Source of the DNA: Rhodanobacteraceae bacterium | Lineage (GTDB): Bacteria > Pseudomonadota > Gammaproteobacteria > Xanthomonadales > Rhodanobacteraceae | Assembly (NCBI GenBank): GCA_030123585.1 | Contig: CP126120.1 | Location: 1,799,001 to 1,863,000, forward strand | Direction: 5' to 3' | DNA: 64,000 bases | Shown here: piece by piece, positions 1 to 7,924 of the stretch | How the letters are laid out: the number at the start of each line of letters is the position of its first letter | Position numbering within the stretch: position 1 is the first letter of the stretch | Made by a program: the position numbers and the translations under genes | Notes under the pieces: generated by a model | Database searches by the model: none | What the model was told of the DNA's origin: nothing | What the model saw: the letters and a program-made list of their open reading frames with translations, nothing else

Positions 1-1203
1 GACGTTCTCGATGAACTCCAGCGACGACGGCGTGGTCGCCTGGTTGTCGGCGAGGCTCGCCACCCACGCCCGCGCGCGCGACTGCGCGCTGTTGCCGGGA
101 CCCGCCTCGGTCTTGTACGACCAGTGCGCGGCCACGCCGCGCTCGGCCACCGTGTTCATGTCCTCGGTGCGGATCTGGATTTCGATCGGCGCGCCGATCG
201 GCCCGAACAGCACGGTGTGCAGCGATTGGTAACCGTTGGCTTTCGGAATCGCGATGAAGTCCTTGAAGCGCCCTTCCACCGGCTTGAACAGCGAGTGCGC
301 CGAGCCGAGCGCCTGGTAGCAGTGCGCCACCGTGTCGGTCACCAGCCGGAACCCGTACACGTCCATCAACTGGTCGAAGGTCTTGTGTTCGCTCTTCATC
401 TTCGACCAGATGCTGTACGGCGCCTTGATCCGGCTGATGACGCGCACCGGAATGCCGTCCATCGCGAGGCGCTCGGCCAGCGCCCGTTCGATCTTCGCCA
501 TCGCCTCGCGGCGGTTGCCGAGGGTGCGCTGGATGCGCGAGGCAATGATCTTGTAGCGGTCGGGGTACAGGCTGCGGAAACCGAGGTCCTGCAACTCGGA
601 CTTGATCGCGTTCATGCCCAGCCGCGCCGCGATCGGCGCGTAGATTTCCAGCGTCTCGCGCGCGATGCGGCGGCGCGCATCCGGCGCCATCGCCGACAAC
701 GTGCGCATGTTGTGCAGGCGGTCGGCCAGCTTGATCAGGATCACGCGCAGATCGCGCGCCATTGCCAGCAGCATCTTGCGGAAACTCTCGGCGTCGGCTT
801 CGGGACGGCTGGCAAAATCCACGCGTTCGAGTTTGGTGACGCCATCCACCAGTTCGGTCACGGTCGTGCCGAAGCTCGCTTCCAGCTGTGCTCGCGTGAT
901 CGCGGTGTCTTCGAGGGTATCGTGCAACATCGCCGCAATGATGGTTTCGGCATCCAGCCGCAGCCCTGCGAGGATCGTGGCCACCGCGACCGGATGGGTG
1001 ATGTAGGGCTCGCCGCTCTTGCGGCGCTGGCTGGCGTGCGCGCGCGCGCCGACCGCGTAGGCGCCGCGCACGCGTTCGACCTGCTCCGTCGGAAGATAGG
1101 TCGCGAGCTGCGCCGCGAGCGCGTCGATGCCGGCGGTGTCGGCGGACTCGACCGCCGGCTCGGACGCCTGAATTGCTTCCGGTTTCGCCTTGCGCTTGCG
1201 CAT
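1..1203 (-). CDS. spoT: SpoT/RelA-family bifunctional (p)ppGpp synthetase/hydrolase, 3' part beyond window
   Basis: Makes and degrades the stringent-response alarmone (p)ppGpp. Reading from the ATG at 1203, 401 codons stay open to the window edge; full-length members are about 700 aa, so the TGS and ACT part is missing here. An intact HD hydrolase domain is visible (H70, H94-D95 in the HDTLED motif, D161 in KLADRLHN), followed by the synthetase domain (about 258-360) with GFRLV, KANGYQSLH and the catalytic EIQIRT near 341. The intact HD motif argues for SpoT rather than a hydrolase-dead RelA. rpoZ lies upstream on the same strand, as in the conserved gmk-rpoZ-spoT order, but 421 nt of repeat-rich spacer separates them. 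Confidence 0.95.
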   Translation of the reverse strand, partial: MRKRKAKPEAIQASEPAVESADTAGIDALAAQLATYLPTEQVERVRGAYAVGARAHASQRRKSGEPYITHPVAVATILAGLRLDAETIIAAMLHDTLEDTAITRAQLEASFGTTVTELVDGVTKLERVDFASRPEADAESFRKMLLAMARDLRVILIKLADRLHNMRTLSAMAPDARRRIARETLEIYAPIAARLGMNAIKSELQDLGFRSLYPDRYKIIASRIQRTLGNRREAMAKIERALAERLAMDGIPVRVISRIKAPYSIWSKMKSEHKTFDQLMDVYGFRLVTDTVAHCYQALGSAHSLFKPVEGRFKDFIAIPKANGYQSLHTVLFGPIGAPIEIQIRTEDMNTVAERGVAAHWSYKTEAGPGNSAQSRARAWVASLADNQATTPSSLEFIENV

Positions 1204-1624
1204 GGCTTCAAGCTAACACAAAGGCGGTCTCGCTCGCTGCGCGCGAGGGCTTCAGACGTCTTGCAACAGCGCGTCGGCCGCTTCAATGAGCGCTATCCAT
1301 GGCCTCGTTCGCAGCGAGAGCAGACAATCTGCTTCGTTACATCACGCGCACTGGAGGTGCGCAGTCGGGGCCCCTCGAACACGGCGAGCGGACGACGGAT
1401 CAGTCCGAAGGATGGCCCGCAGGATGCGGGCCAGTACGCCGCCGGCACATGGGCGTGCCGTCGGCGAACCCCGGCGGACGCGAGCGAATCCTGAGCACAT
1501 GGATGTGCTCAGGACGTGTTCGCGGGGTCGCCTTTCTCTTGGTGACTTCTTTTTGGCGACGCAAAGAGAAGTCACACGCCCGCTGCGCGGGCTTGTCCGG
1601 GATGACGGAGGATGGAGTGCGCGG
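1204..1624. repeat. Multi-hairpin intergenic repeat region between rpoZ and spoT
   Basis: This spacer carries no convincing gene but several strong palindromes. One is an 8-bp stem with a 3-nt loop at 1414-1432. Another is GGCAC/GTGCC at 1444-1459. The longest is a near-perfect 26-nt palindrome at 1489-1514 with 12-bp arms and ATGGAT at its apex. A smaller CCCGC/GCGGG pair lies near 1580. A 77-codon open frame on the minus strand (1342-1575) is a by-product of the repeat, not a recognisable protein. The rpoZ-spoT transcript must cross this region, so it could affect readthrough or mRNA stability (inference). Confidence 0.7.
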
Positions 1625-1918
1625 TCAGGCGTCGTCGAGACCCTTGGACATGTCCTCGTCCACTTCGGCCGCGGCCCATTCCATGGCCTCGCGGTCGCGG
1701 CGCTCGCGCTCGACGCGGTCGATCTCGTCGATGGTCGGCATGTCGATGGTGCGGTCGGCGATTTCGCGCAAGGCCAGCACGGTCGGCTTGTCGTTCTCGG
1801 CGTCGATGGTGGGTTCGACGCCGTTCTCGAGCTGACGCGCGCGGCGAGTCGCCATCAGGACCAGTTCGAAACGGTTGTCGACCACCTTCAGGCAGTCTTC
1901 CACGGTGATGCGTGCCAT
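1625..1918 (-). CDS. rpoZ: RNA polymerase omega subunit
   Basis: Small subunit that assists assembly of the beta' subunit into RNA polymerase and forms one ppGpp-binding site in proteobacteria. The 97-aa product starts [19 protein letters not shown], the canonical N-terminus of the family, and contains the conserved ATRRARQL segment. The acidic C-terminal tail (about 70-97) is typical. A sigma70-like promoter is visible upstream on the same strand (-10 TACAAT). It belongs with spoT (downstream) and gmk (upstream), although the mla genes now separate it from gmk. Confidence 0.97.
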   Translation of the reverse strand: MARITVEDCLKVVDNRFELVLMATRRARQLENGVEPTIDAENDKPTVLALREIADRTIDMPTIDEIDRVERERRDREAMEWAAAEVDEDMSKGLDDA

Positions 1919-1949
1919 GTGGGCTTCCGGTTGTATCGCAAACTTCCAG

Positions 1950-1977
1950 ATTGTACCAGCGACGGGGCCATTGTCGA
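1950..1977 (-). promoter_or_regulatory. Predicted sigma70 promoter of rpoZ
   Basis: On the minus strand TCGACA (1977-1972) and TACAAT (1955-1950) are 16 nt apart. They lie about 32 nt upstream of the rpoZ ATG and would drive rpoZ and possibly spoT. This is prediction from sequence only. Confidence 0.55.
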
Positions 1978-2111
1978 GACCACCGGTCCCGTCCGGCGGA
2001 AGGCCGCCTGAACGCTGCCCTCCCCGCAGTCGGCGCCCAAAGCGTTTCCGCAGCCCCAGCCCCTACAATCGCTTGCTTGCATTGCAACCGCATCGACCCC
2101 ATCCGCCCCGC

Positions 2112-3083
2112 ATGCCACGTTCCGTCAGTTCCCGCCTGGCGCGCAGCGCCCTCATCGCCGGCTTGACCGGCATGCTCGCCGCCTGCGCGGTCGCGCCGCC
2201 GCGCACCGACGATCCGCTGCAGAACTTCAACCGCAAGATGTTCAAGTTCAACCAGTTCGCGGACAAGACGGCGATCCGTCCGGTGGCCAAGGCCTACGTC
2301 AAGGTCACCGGCGAGAAGGAGCGCGTGCTGATCAGCAATTTCTTCGCCAACCTGCGCACCCCCGTGACGGTCATCAACGAGGTGCTGCAGGGACGGCCGG
2401 GGCCGGCGCTGCAATCGACCGGCCGCTTCGTGATCAACACCACCGTCGGCTTCCTCGGATTCTTCGACCCGGCCAGCGACATGCGGCTGCCGGCGCATCC
2501 CACCGATTTCGGGGTGACGCTGGCCCACTGGGGCTTGCCGGAAGGTCCGTACCTGGTGCTGCCGTTCGTCGGCCCGACCACGGTGCGCGATGCGTGGTCG
2601 CTGGCGGTGGATCGTTACTTCGATCCGCTGGGCTGGTATGCGCAAGAGCATTCCTTCAAATGGCACGCCGAACAACTGCCCACGGTGGCGTACCTCGTGA
2701 CCCTGCGTGCAAGCGCGTTGCCGCTGGACCAGTTGCTGGATTCGTCCTACGACCCGTACGCGTTCATGCGTGATGCCTACCGCCAGCATCGCCTCTACGA
2801 GATCTACTACGGCAACCCGCCGCTGTCGGCGATCGAGGAATTGCAGGGCACGACCCAGAACGAGGAAAACGAGCAGGACATCGACCAGTTGCTGCAGCAA
2901 CAGCAGCAGTACGAGAAGTCCCACGGCGTGAACGAAAATGCGCCACCGGCGTCGGCCGGTTCCGCAACGCCGCCGGCCTCTGCGAGCAGCGCAGCGATGC
3001 CTGCACCGGCCGCCACGTCGGGCGCGGCGACCCCGGCGTCATCGGGCAGCGCCCAGCCCGCGCCGGCAAGTTCCGGCTACTGA
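2112..3083 (+). CDS. mlaA: MlaA-family outer-membrane lipoprotein (phospholipid retention)
   Basis: Outer-membrane part of the Mla system, which removes mislocalised phospholipids from the outer leaflet. The ATG at 2112 gives a lipoprotein signal peptide with lipobox LAAC (Cys25) just after the hydrophobic core. The conserved MlaA core follows: DPLQNFNRKMFKFNQ, then VGFLGFFDPASDM, YLVLPFVGPTTVRDA and the DSSYDPYAFMRDAYRQHR segment. At 323 aa it is longer than E. coli MlaA because of a Gln run and an Ala/Ser/Pro-rich tail after about residue 265, which is probably disordered. It stands alone on the + strand and converges on mlaFEDCB. A TACAAT -10-like element is at 2064-2069. Confidence 0.93.
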   Translation: MPRSVSSRLARSALIAGLTGMLAACAVAPPRTDDPLQNFNRKMFKFNQFADKTAIRPVAKAYVKVTGEKERVLISNFFANLRTPVTVINEVLQGRPGPALQSTGRFVINTTVGFLGFFDPASDMRLPAHPTDFGVTLAHWGLPEGPYLVLPFVGPTTVRDAWSLAVDRYFDPLGWYAQEHSFKWHAEQLPTVAYLVTLRASALPLDQLLDSSYDPYAFMRDAYRQHRLYEIYYGNPPLSAIEELQGTTQNEENEQDIDQLLQQQQQYEKSHGVNENAPPASAGSATPPASASSAAMPAPAATSGAATPASSGSAQPAPASSGY

Positions 3084-3089
3084 TCCCGC

Positions 3090-3422
3090 TCAGGCTGCGG
3101 TGGCGGACGCACCCAGCAAATCCGCGACGTCGCACACCGCTGCCAGCGCGCGCAGGCCTTCCGGCCAGTGCACCACGTCGAGGCGCCGGCCGGCGCGGCT
3201 GGCGCTGGCCGCCAGTCCCAGCACGCACGCCAGGCCCGCGCTGTCGGCGCGGGTGAGTCCGGACAAATCCAGCCGGGTCTGCGCGCCCGTCGCCAGCGCG
3301 CGGGTGCCCGCCGCGTACGCATGCGCCGCGGTGGTGAACGTCAGCGAACCGCGCAACGCCAGCGTGTCGCGATCGGGCTGGGTCAACTCCACGCCATCGA
3401 CAGGGCCGTGCGCACGTGCCAT
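3090..3422 (-). CDS. mlaB: MlaB-like STAS-domain protein
   Basis: Cytoplasmic STAS partner of the MlaF ATPase in the MlaFEDB transporter. The 110-aa product has a STAS pattern, LRGSLTFTTAAHA then LDLSGLTRADSAGLACVLGL, where the DSAG serine sits at the position usually occupied by the regulatory Thr/Ser. It is the last gene of mlaFEDCB, 3 nt after mlaC. Sequence similarity is modest, as usual for this family, and the assignment rests largely on position. Confidence 0.85.
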   Translation of the reverse strand: MARAHGPVDGVELTQPDRDTLALRGSLTFTTAAHAYAAGTRALATGAQTRLDLSGLTRADSAGLACVLGLAASASRAGRRLDVVHWPEGLRALAAVCDVADLLGASATAA

Positions 3423-3425
3423 CGG

Positions 3426-4076
3426 TCAGTGCCCGCTGTCCTGCTGCTTCATCTGGTCGATCGCGTTGGCGCCTTCGGTCTGCAGGCGCTTGATCAGACC
3501 GTCGATGCCTTCCTTCTGGATTTCCGCATCCACCTGGTTGCGGTAGTTGGTGATGTAGGAAATGCCCTCGATGATCACGTCGTAGGCTTTCCACTCGCCC
3601 GACGCGGTCTTGCGGAACGCATAGTCCACCGACAGGTTCTTGCCGCTGTCGAGGATCACCACGGTGCGCACGATGGTGCGGCGCTGGTCCAGCGGACCCT
3701 GCGCGGGCAGCACCTTCACCGAGCCGCGCGTATAGGCCACCAGGCCTTCGGCGTAGCGATGCGTCAGCGCGTTGTAGAACGCCTTGGCGAATGCCACGCG
3801 CTGCGCCGGCGTCGCCTCGCGCGCGTGCCGGCCCAGCACCAGCAGCGAGGCGTAGTCCGTGTCGAAATGCGGCAGCACGATGTCGTCGATGATCTTGATC
3901 ATCTGCTCCGGGTTCTGCCGCAGCTCGTCCTGGTGCCCCTGGATCGCGTTGGCGAGCCGGTCGGCGATCGACTGCACGATCTGCTGCGGCGTCTGCTCGG
4001 CCGTCGCGAACGCCGGCGCCGCGAACGCACCTGCGAAGAACACCGCCGCCAGCAGCAGCAAAGAACTTTTCAACAT
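3426..4076 (-). CDS. mlaC: MlaC periplasmic phospholipid-binding protein
   Basis: Carries phospholipid across the periplasm between MlaA and the inner-membrane MlaFEDB complex. The ATG at 4076 is preceded by a clear AGGAG ribosome-binding site and gives a signal peptide (MLKSSLLLLAAVF, ending near AFA at 22-24). The mature protein of about 190 aa matches the MlaC/Ttg2D fold: QIVQSIADRLANAI, IDDIVLPHFDTDYASLLVLGRHAREATP and AYDVIIEGISYITNYRNQV. An upstream in-frame start would remove the signal peptide from the N-terminus, so it is rejected. Confidence 0.95.
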   Translation of the reverse strand: MLKSSLLLLAAVFFAGAFAAPAFATAEQTPQQIVQSIADRLANAIQGHQDELRQNPEQMIKIIDDIVLPHFDTDYASLLVLGRHAREATPAQRVAFAKAFYNALTHRYAEGLVAYTRGSVKVLPAQGPLDQRRTIVRTVVILDSGKNLSVDYAFRKTASGEWKAYDVIIEGISYITNYRNQVDAEIQKEGIDGLIKRLQTEGANAIDQMKQQDSGH

Positions 4077-4122
4077 GCTTGTCTCCTCAACCCCCGCGGC
4101 ACGCCGCAGGGCAGTCGATGTT

Positions 4123-4641
4123 TCAGGGTTTGCCGGATGACGCCGGGGCGCTGGACGCGGGCGCGGAATCCGCACTGCTGGATTTCGGTCCGCCGTTGAC
4201 CAGGAATTTGCCGATCAGGTTTTCGATGCTCATCGCCGACTGCGTCAGCACCATCTCGTCGCCGTTCTTGAGGAAGGTCGGCGAGCCGCCCGGCTCGATG
4301 CCAACGTACTGATCGCCCAGTAAACCCGAGGTGAATATCGCGGCGGAGGAATCGTCCGGGATGTCGTTGTACTGCTTGTCGATCGACAGCGTCACCAGCG
4401 CATCCATCCGTTGCGGTTCAAGCTGGATGGATTGCACGTCGCCGATGCGCACGCCCGCGATCTTCACCGGCGCGCGCACCTTCAACTGGCCGATGTTCTG
4501 GAACCGTGCCTTCACCGTGTAGCTGTCGCCCGCATGGATGTTGGCGACCGACGTGGTTTGCGTCGCCAGATAGGCCAGTGCGGCGAAGCCGAGCAGGATG
4601 AACAGGCCGGTGCCGATTGCATAAGACGGACGTGGATTCAT
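4123..4641 (-). CDS. mlaD: MlaD MCE-domain inner-membrane substrate-binding subunit
   Basis: Forms the hexameric MCE ring of the Mla ABC transporter. The 172-aa product has one N-terminal transmembrane helix (about 8-28) and then an MCE domain: YTVKARFQNIGQLKVRAPVKIAGVRIGDV, then SGLLGDQYVGIEPGG. The C-terminal Ser/Ala/Pro-rich tail is short. The start codon and size agree with the family. It lies between mlaE and mlaC on the same strand. Confidence 0.96.
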   Translation of the reverse strand: MNPRPSYAIGTGLFILLGFAALAYLATQTTSVANIHAGDSYTVKARFQNIGQLKVRAPVKIAGVRIGDVQSIQLEPQRMDALVTLSIDKQYNDIPDDSSAAIFTSGLLGDQYVGIEPGGSPTFLKNGDEMVLTQSAMSIENLIGKFLVNGGPKSSSADSAPASSAPASSGKP

Positions 4642-4690
4642 CTCGAATTTCCCGAAAAACAGGCCGTGGCCTGCGTTGTCTTGACCGTGC

Positions 4691-5458
4691 TCACGTCATG
4701 AACGCCGTCATCACGAAATCGACCATCAGGATGACGATCGACGAGAACACCACCGTGCGCGTGGTCGAATACGCCACGCCCTCGCTGGTGGGCGGCGCGG
4801 TGTAGCCCTGGAACACCGCGATCAGGCTGACCACGCCGCCGAACGCGATGCTCTTGTACAGGCCGTCGAGGATGTCCTTGTGCAGATCGACGGTGGCGGT
4901 CATGTTGCCCCAGAAGGTGCCGTTGTCGAGGCCAAGCCAGCTCACGCCGATGAGGTGTCCGCCGAAGATGCCCATCGCGTTGAACACGCACGCCAGCAGC
5001 GGCATCGCGATCACGCCCGCGAGGAAGCGCGGCGAAGCGACGTAGGCCAGCGGATCGACCGCCATCATCGACATTGCATCCAACTGGTCGGTGGCGCGCA
5101 TCAGGCCGATTTCCGCGGTGACGGCGGTGCCCGCGCGGCCGGCCACCAGCAACGCGGTGATCACCGGTCCGAGTTCGCGGAACAGGCTCAGTGCGACCAC
5201 GGTGCCGAGCGCGGCGGTGCCGCCGAAGATCGACAGTGTGTAATAGAGCTGCAACGCCAGCACCATGCCCACGAACAACCCGCAGGTCATCACGATCACG
5301 AGGCTCATCGCGCCGATGAACCAGACCTGCCGCGCCAGTTCGCGCCAGTAGCGCAGGCTCTTGGGTAGTGCGCCGAGGATGGCGACAAAGAACAGCCCGC
5401 ACTCGCCGACCGAGGCGACGCCTTGCAGTAACCAGTTGCGACGAATGTTCGTGTTCAT
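4691..5458 (-). CDS. mlaE: MlaE permease subunit of the phospholipid ABC transporter
   Basis: Integral-membrane permease of MlaFEDB. The 255-aa product is hydrophobic and contains the family hallmark FRELGPVITALLVAGRAGTA followed by EIGLMRATDQLDAM, the cytoplasmic coupling helix. The ATG at 5458 overlaps the mlaF stop as ATGA, which fixes the start and implies translational coupling. A longer in-frame extension into mlaF is not credible. Confidence 0.96.
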   Translation of the reverse strand: MNTNIRRNWLLQGVASVGECGLFFVAILGALPKSLRYWRELARQVWFIGAMSLVIVMTCGLFVGMVLALQLYYTLSIFGGTAALGTVVALSLFRELGPVITALLVAGRAGTAVTAEIGLMRATDQLDAMSMMAVDPLAYVASPRFLAGVIAMPLLACVFNAMGIFGGHLIGVSWLGLDNGTFWGNMTATVDLHKDILDGLYKSIAFGGVVSLIAVFQGYTAPPTSEGVAYSTTRTVVFSSIVILMVDFVMTAFMT

Positions 5459-6294
5459 CGCGCGCTTCCCGCGAATCCAAGGTCCGTCGCATAGTCCGGC
5501 GCCGGATACTGGAACGGGACGGGACCATCGGCTTCGCCGCCGAAAAACTGCCGCGTCCACGGCGAATCCTGGTGCGCCAGTTCGTCCGGCGCGCCCTGCG
5601 CCACCAGTTTTCCGTTCGCGATCAGGAACACGCGGTCGGCCACCAGACGGATCGCCGCGAGTTCGTGCGCGACCACGATCGAGGTGATCCCGAGCGTCTT
5701 GTTGAGCGTGCGGATCAGGCGCAGCACCTGGTTCAGCGCGATCGGATCGAGGCCCACGAACGGTTCGTCGTACAGGATCAGCATCGGGTCGAACACGATC
5801 GCCCGCGCCAGCGCCACGCGCCGCGCCATGCCGCCCGACAACTCGCTTGGCATCAACGGCGCCGCGCCGCGCAGGCCGACCGCCTGCAACTTGGTCAGCA
5901 CGATGTTGCGGATCAGCGTCTCCGGCAGTTTCGTGTGCTGGCGCAGCGGAAACGCAACGTTCTCGAACACGCTGAAATCGGTCAGCAGCGCCGAGTTCTG
6001 GAACAGGTAGCCGATGCGCTCGCGCAAGCCGAACAACGCGCGCCGCGAAAGTTGTGTCACCTCTTCGCCATCGACCATCACGCTGCCGGCGTCCGGCCGC
6101 AACTGGCCGGTGAGGTGCCGCAGCAGCGTGGTCTTGCCGGTGCCCGACGGGCCCATGATCGCGGTGATGCCGCCGCGCAGCACGTCCAAATCCAGCCCGT
6201 CGAAAATCATCTTGCTGCCGATGCGCGTGCGCACGCCGCGCACCTGCACCAGCGTATCGGCGGAAGCTTCGTGGTTGGCGGCGACCGCGCTCAC
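5455..6294 (-). CDS. mlaF: MlaF ATP-binding subunit of the phospholipid ABC transporter
   Basis: ATPase that drives the Mla transporter. Walker A GPSGTGKT is at 48-55, the ABC signature LSGGMARRVALARAI follows about 100 residues later, and Walker B is ILYDEPFVGLDP. The C-terminal extension (about 245-279) is the part that in E. coli MlaF reaches across the dimer to hold MlaB. It is the first gene of mlaFEDCB, 71 nt downstream of gmk, so it may be cotranscribed with yicC-vapBC-gmk. Confidence 0.96.
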   Translation of the reverse strand: MSAVAANHEASADTLVQVRGVRTRIGSKMIFDGLDLDVLRGGITAIMGPSGTGKTTLLRHLTGQLRPDAGSVMVDGEEVTQLSRRALFGLRERIGYLFQNSALLTDFSVFENVAFPLRQHTKLPETLIRNIVLTKLQAVGLRGAAPLMPSELSGGMARRVALARAIVFDPMLILYDEPFVGLDPIALNQVLRLIRTLNKTLGITSIVVAHELAAIRLVADRVFLIANGKLVAQGAPDELAHQDSPWTRQFFGGEADGPVPFQYPAPDYATDLGFAGSAR

Positions 6295-6365
6295 TGCGAA
6301 AACGGCAAACCCGGATTCATGAACCCGCTAGGGTAGCGGAATTGCGGTTTCCGGGGCGGCAAGGT

Positions 6366-7022
6366 TCAGGCCAGCAATTGAGTTATCAACTCGCGGTGCC
6401 GCTCGGCGGGCAACGGCCGGCCCGCCCGCGCATCGCGCACGATGGCCTGCAAGGCGGCAACCGCATCGTCGAAACGATCGTTCACCACGATGCAGTCGAA
6501 CTCGTGCGCGTGCGCGATTTCCTCGCGCGACGCCGCCAATCGCTTCTCGATGGTGGCCGCGCTGTCGGTGGCGCGCGCGCGCAGGCGGCGTTCCAGTTCC
6601 GCGCGCGAGGGCGGCAGGATGAAGATCGACACGCACCCCGGCATCGCCCGGCGCACCTGCTCGGCGCCCTGCCAGTCGATTTCCAGCAGCACGTCGCGGC
6701 CGGTTTCCAGGATCGGCTCCACCGCCGCGCGCGAGGTGCCGTAGCAGTTGCCGAACACGTCGGCGTGTTCGATGAAATCGCCGTGCGCGACCATCCGCTC
6801 GAACGTCGCGCGATCGACGAAGTGGTACTGCACGCCATCCACGTCGCCCGGCCGCGGCGCGCGCGTGGTGTGCGAAATCGACAGCGCGATCCCGGGCTCG
6901 CGCGCCAGCAGCGCGTTCACCAGTGTCGACTTTCCAGCCCCCGACGGCGCGGCGATGATGAAGAGCTTTCCGAGAGCCGGCTTTCCGGGCGCTGGCTTGG
7001 CCTCTTTCGCCGCAGCGCTCAT
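6366..7022 (-). CDS. gmk: Guanylate kinase
   Basis: Essential enzyme that phosphorylates GMP to GDP. The 218-aa product has P-loop APSGAGKS (25-32), the GMP-binding SHTTRAPRPGDVDGVQYHF segment, and VLLEIDWQGAEQVR. The N-terminus has about 18 extra Lys/Ala/Pro-rich residues before the core. Its ATG overlaps the stop of the upstream vapC as ATGA. In related genomes yicC normally precedes gmk, so the toxin-antitoxin genes have been inserted at this junction. Confidence 0.97.
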   Translation of the reverse strand: MSAAAKEAKPAPGKPALGKLFIIAAPSGAGKSTLVNALLAREPGIALSISHTTRAPRPGDVDGVQYHFVDRATFERMVAHGDFIEHADVFGNCYGTSRAAVEPILETGRDVLLEIDWQGAEQVRRAMPGCVSIFILPPSRAELERRLRARATDSAATIEKRLAASREEIAHAHEFDCIVVNDRFDDAVAALQAIVRDARAGRPLPAERHRELITQLLA

Positions 7023-7441
7023 CGCGACGCCTGCCTTGTACTGAACAGCTTGAGGCGCGGTTCGACGCGTGCGATCGCGTCGAAATCACGGTCGTTGTGC
7101 AACAAGGGCACATCGTGCTCGATCGCGATACAGGCGATCAGGCAATCGGTACCCGAACGTGGTGTCGTGCCGACCAGCCGACAGCGCAGATACAGGCGGG
7201 CCGCCGCAACTGCTGCGACTGCCGCATCATCGAAGTCCAGCAGCGGTACGCGATGAAACCGCCGCTCCAACGCTGCCTGGTTTTCGCGCATCGATGCGCC
7301 CTGCAGCACTTCCTGCAGGATGGGCGGCGCCATGCATACCGAAACCTTGTCATCCAGCAATCGCGCCAGCGTTTCGACATGAGCGAGCGGACGGTTGCGA
7401 ATGAAATCTACCCAAACGGACGTATCGACAAGAATCCTCAC
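7019..7441 (-). CDS. vapC: VapC-type PIN-domain toxin ribonuclease
   Basis: Predicted metal-dependent RNase toxin of a type II toxin-antitoxin pair. From the GTG at 7441 the product is 140 aa with all four acidic PIN positions: D6 (LVDTSVWVDF), E44 (LQEVLQG), D99 (GTDCLIA) and D118 (NDRDFD). The GTG lies 13 nt after the antitoxin stop. An upstream in-frame start at 7507 would overlap vapB and add residues with no family support. The stop overlaps the gmk ATG by 4 nt, which makes translation of toxin and essential kinase likely to be linked. The RNA target cannot be told from sequence. Confidence 0.9.
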   Translation of the reverse strand: MRILVDTSVWVDFIRNRPLAHVETLARLLDDKVSVCMAPPILQEVLQGASMRENQAALERRFHRVPLLDFDDAAVAAVAAARLYLRCRLVGTTPRSGTDCLIACIAIEHDVPLLHNDRDFDAIARVEPRLKLFSTRQASR

Positions 7442-7454
7442 GGTTTGGCCCGCA

Positions 7455-7667
7455 TCAATCGCCAGCACGGACTTTCTTGTAATCGTAGTCCGGATCGAGC
7501 AGGCCACTGCCGCGCAATTCGAGCAGGTCGCGTTGCGCCTCGTCCTGCAGCAAGCGCTTCAAGCCGCGCGTCAGCACTTCACGTTTGGTCTTGGCGCCGG
7601 TCGCCTTCATCGCTGCTCGCACCAGCTTGTCATCCAGAACGACGTTCGTGCGCGTGTTCATATCCAT
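7455..7667 (-). CDS. vapB: VapB-family antitoxin (DUF2191-like)
   Basis: Antitoxin partner of the downstream VapC. The 70-aa product starts MDMNTRTNVVLDDKLVRAAM, a ribbon-helix-helix DNA-binding N-terminus, then KATGAKTKREVLTRGLKRLL. Its C-terminus (RDLLELRGSGLLDPDYDYKK) is the usual toxin-binding part. Starts at either Met1 or Met3 are possible; GAGAG precedes Met3 at good distance. By analogy with other vapBC pairs it should autoregulate the operon. Confidence 0.88.
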   Translation of the reverse strand: MDMNTRTNVVLDDKLVRAAMKATGAKTKREVLTRGLKRLLQDEAQRDLLELRGSGLLDPDYDYKKVRAGD

Positions 7668-7670
7668 CTC

Positions 7671-7901
7671 TCAATGTGCCGATGTACGCAGGTGCTTTCC
7701 GCGCGCGACCCTGACGTCGTAGTCGGGGTCGATCAGATTCTGGCCCGCCAGATCGAGGATGTTCAGGCGCCGCGTCTCCCGCACGGCCAGGCGCAGGCTG
7801 CGATCCGCCGCCTCGCGCCTGGCCTTCGCCCCCGTGGCCTTCGTCGCCTGACCCGTCAGCTTGTCGTCGATCACGATATCGGTGCGCGTATTCAGATACA
7901 C
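7671..7901 (-). pseudogene. Second VapB-like antitoxin copy, probably decayed start
   Basis: A tandem paralogue of vapB placed directly upstream, with no toxin of its own. The 76-codon frame aligns along its whole length with vapB: NTRTDIVIDDKL, ATKATGAKARRE, and IDPDYDVR near the end. The leader DNA also aligns, but the position matching the best-spaced vapB ATG reads CTG. The only in-frame start is a GTG at 7901, and the GAAAGG that would serve as its ribosome-binding site lies directly against it. It may be untranslated or weakly expressed. A functional orphan antitoxin is the alternative. Confidence 0.6.
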
Positions 7902-7924
7902 CTTTCAATGTGTATCGTAACGCG

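Noticed and set aside
1342-1575. 77-codon minus-strand frame between rpoZ and spoT
   Set aside because: Its translation is made from palindromic repeat sequence; no domain and no ribosome-binding site.
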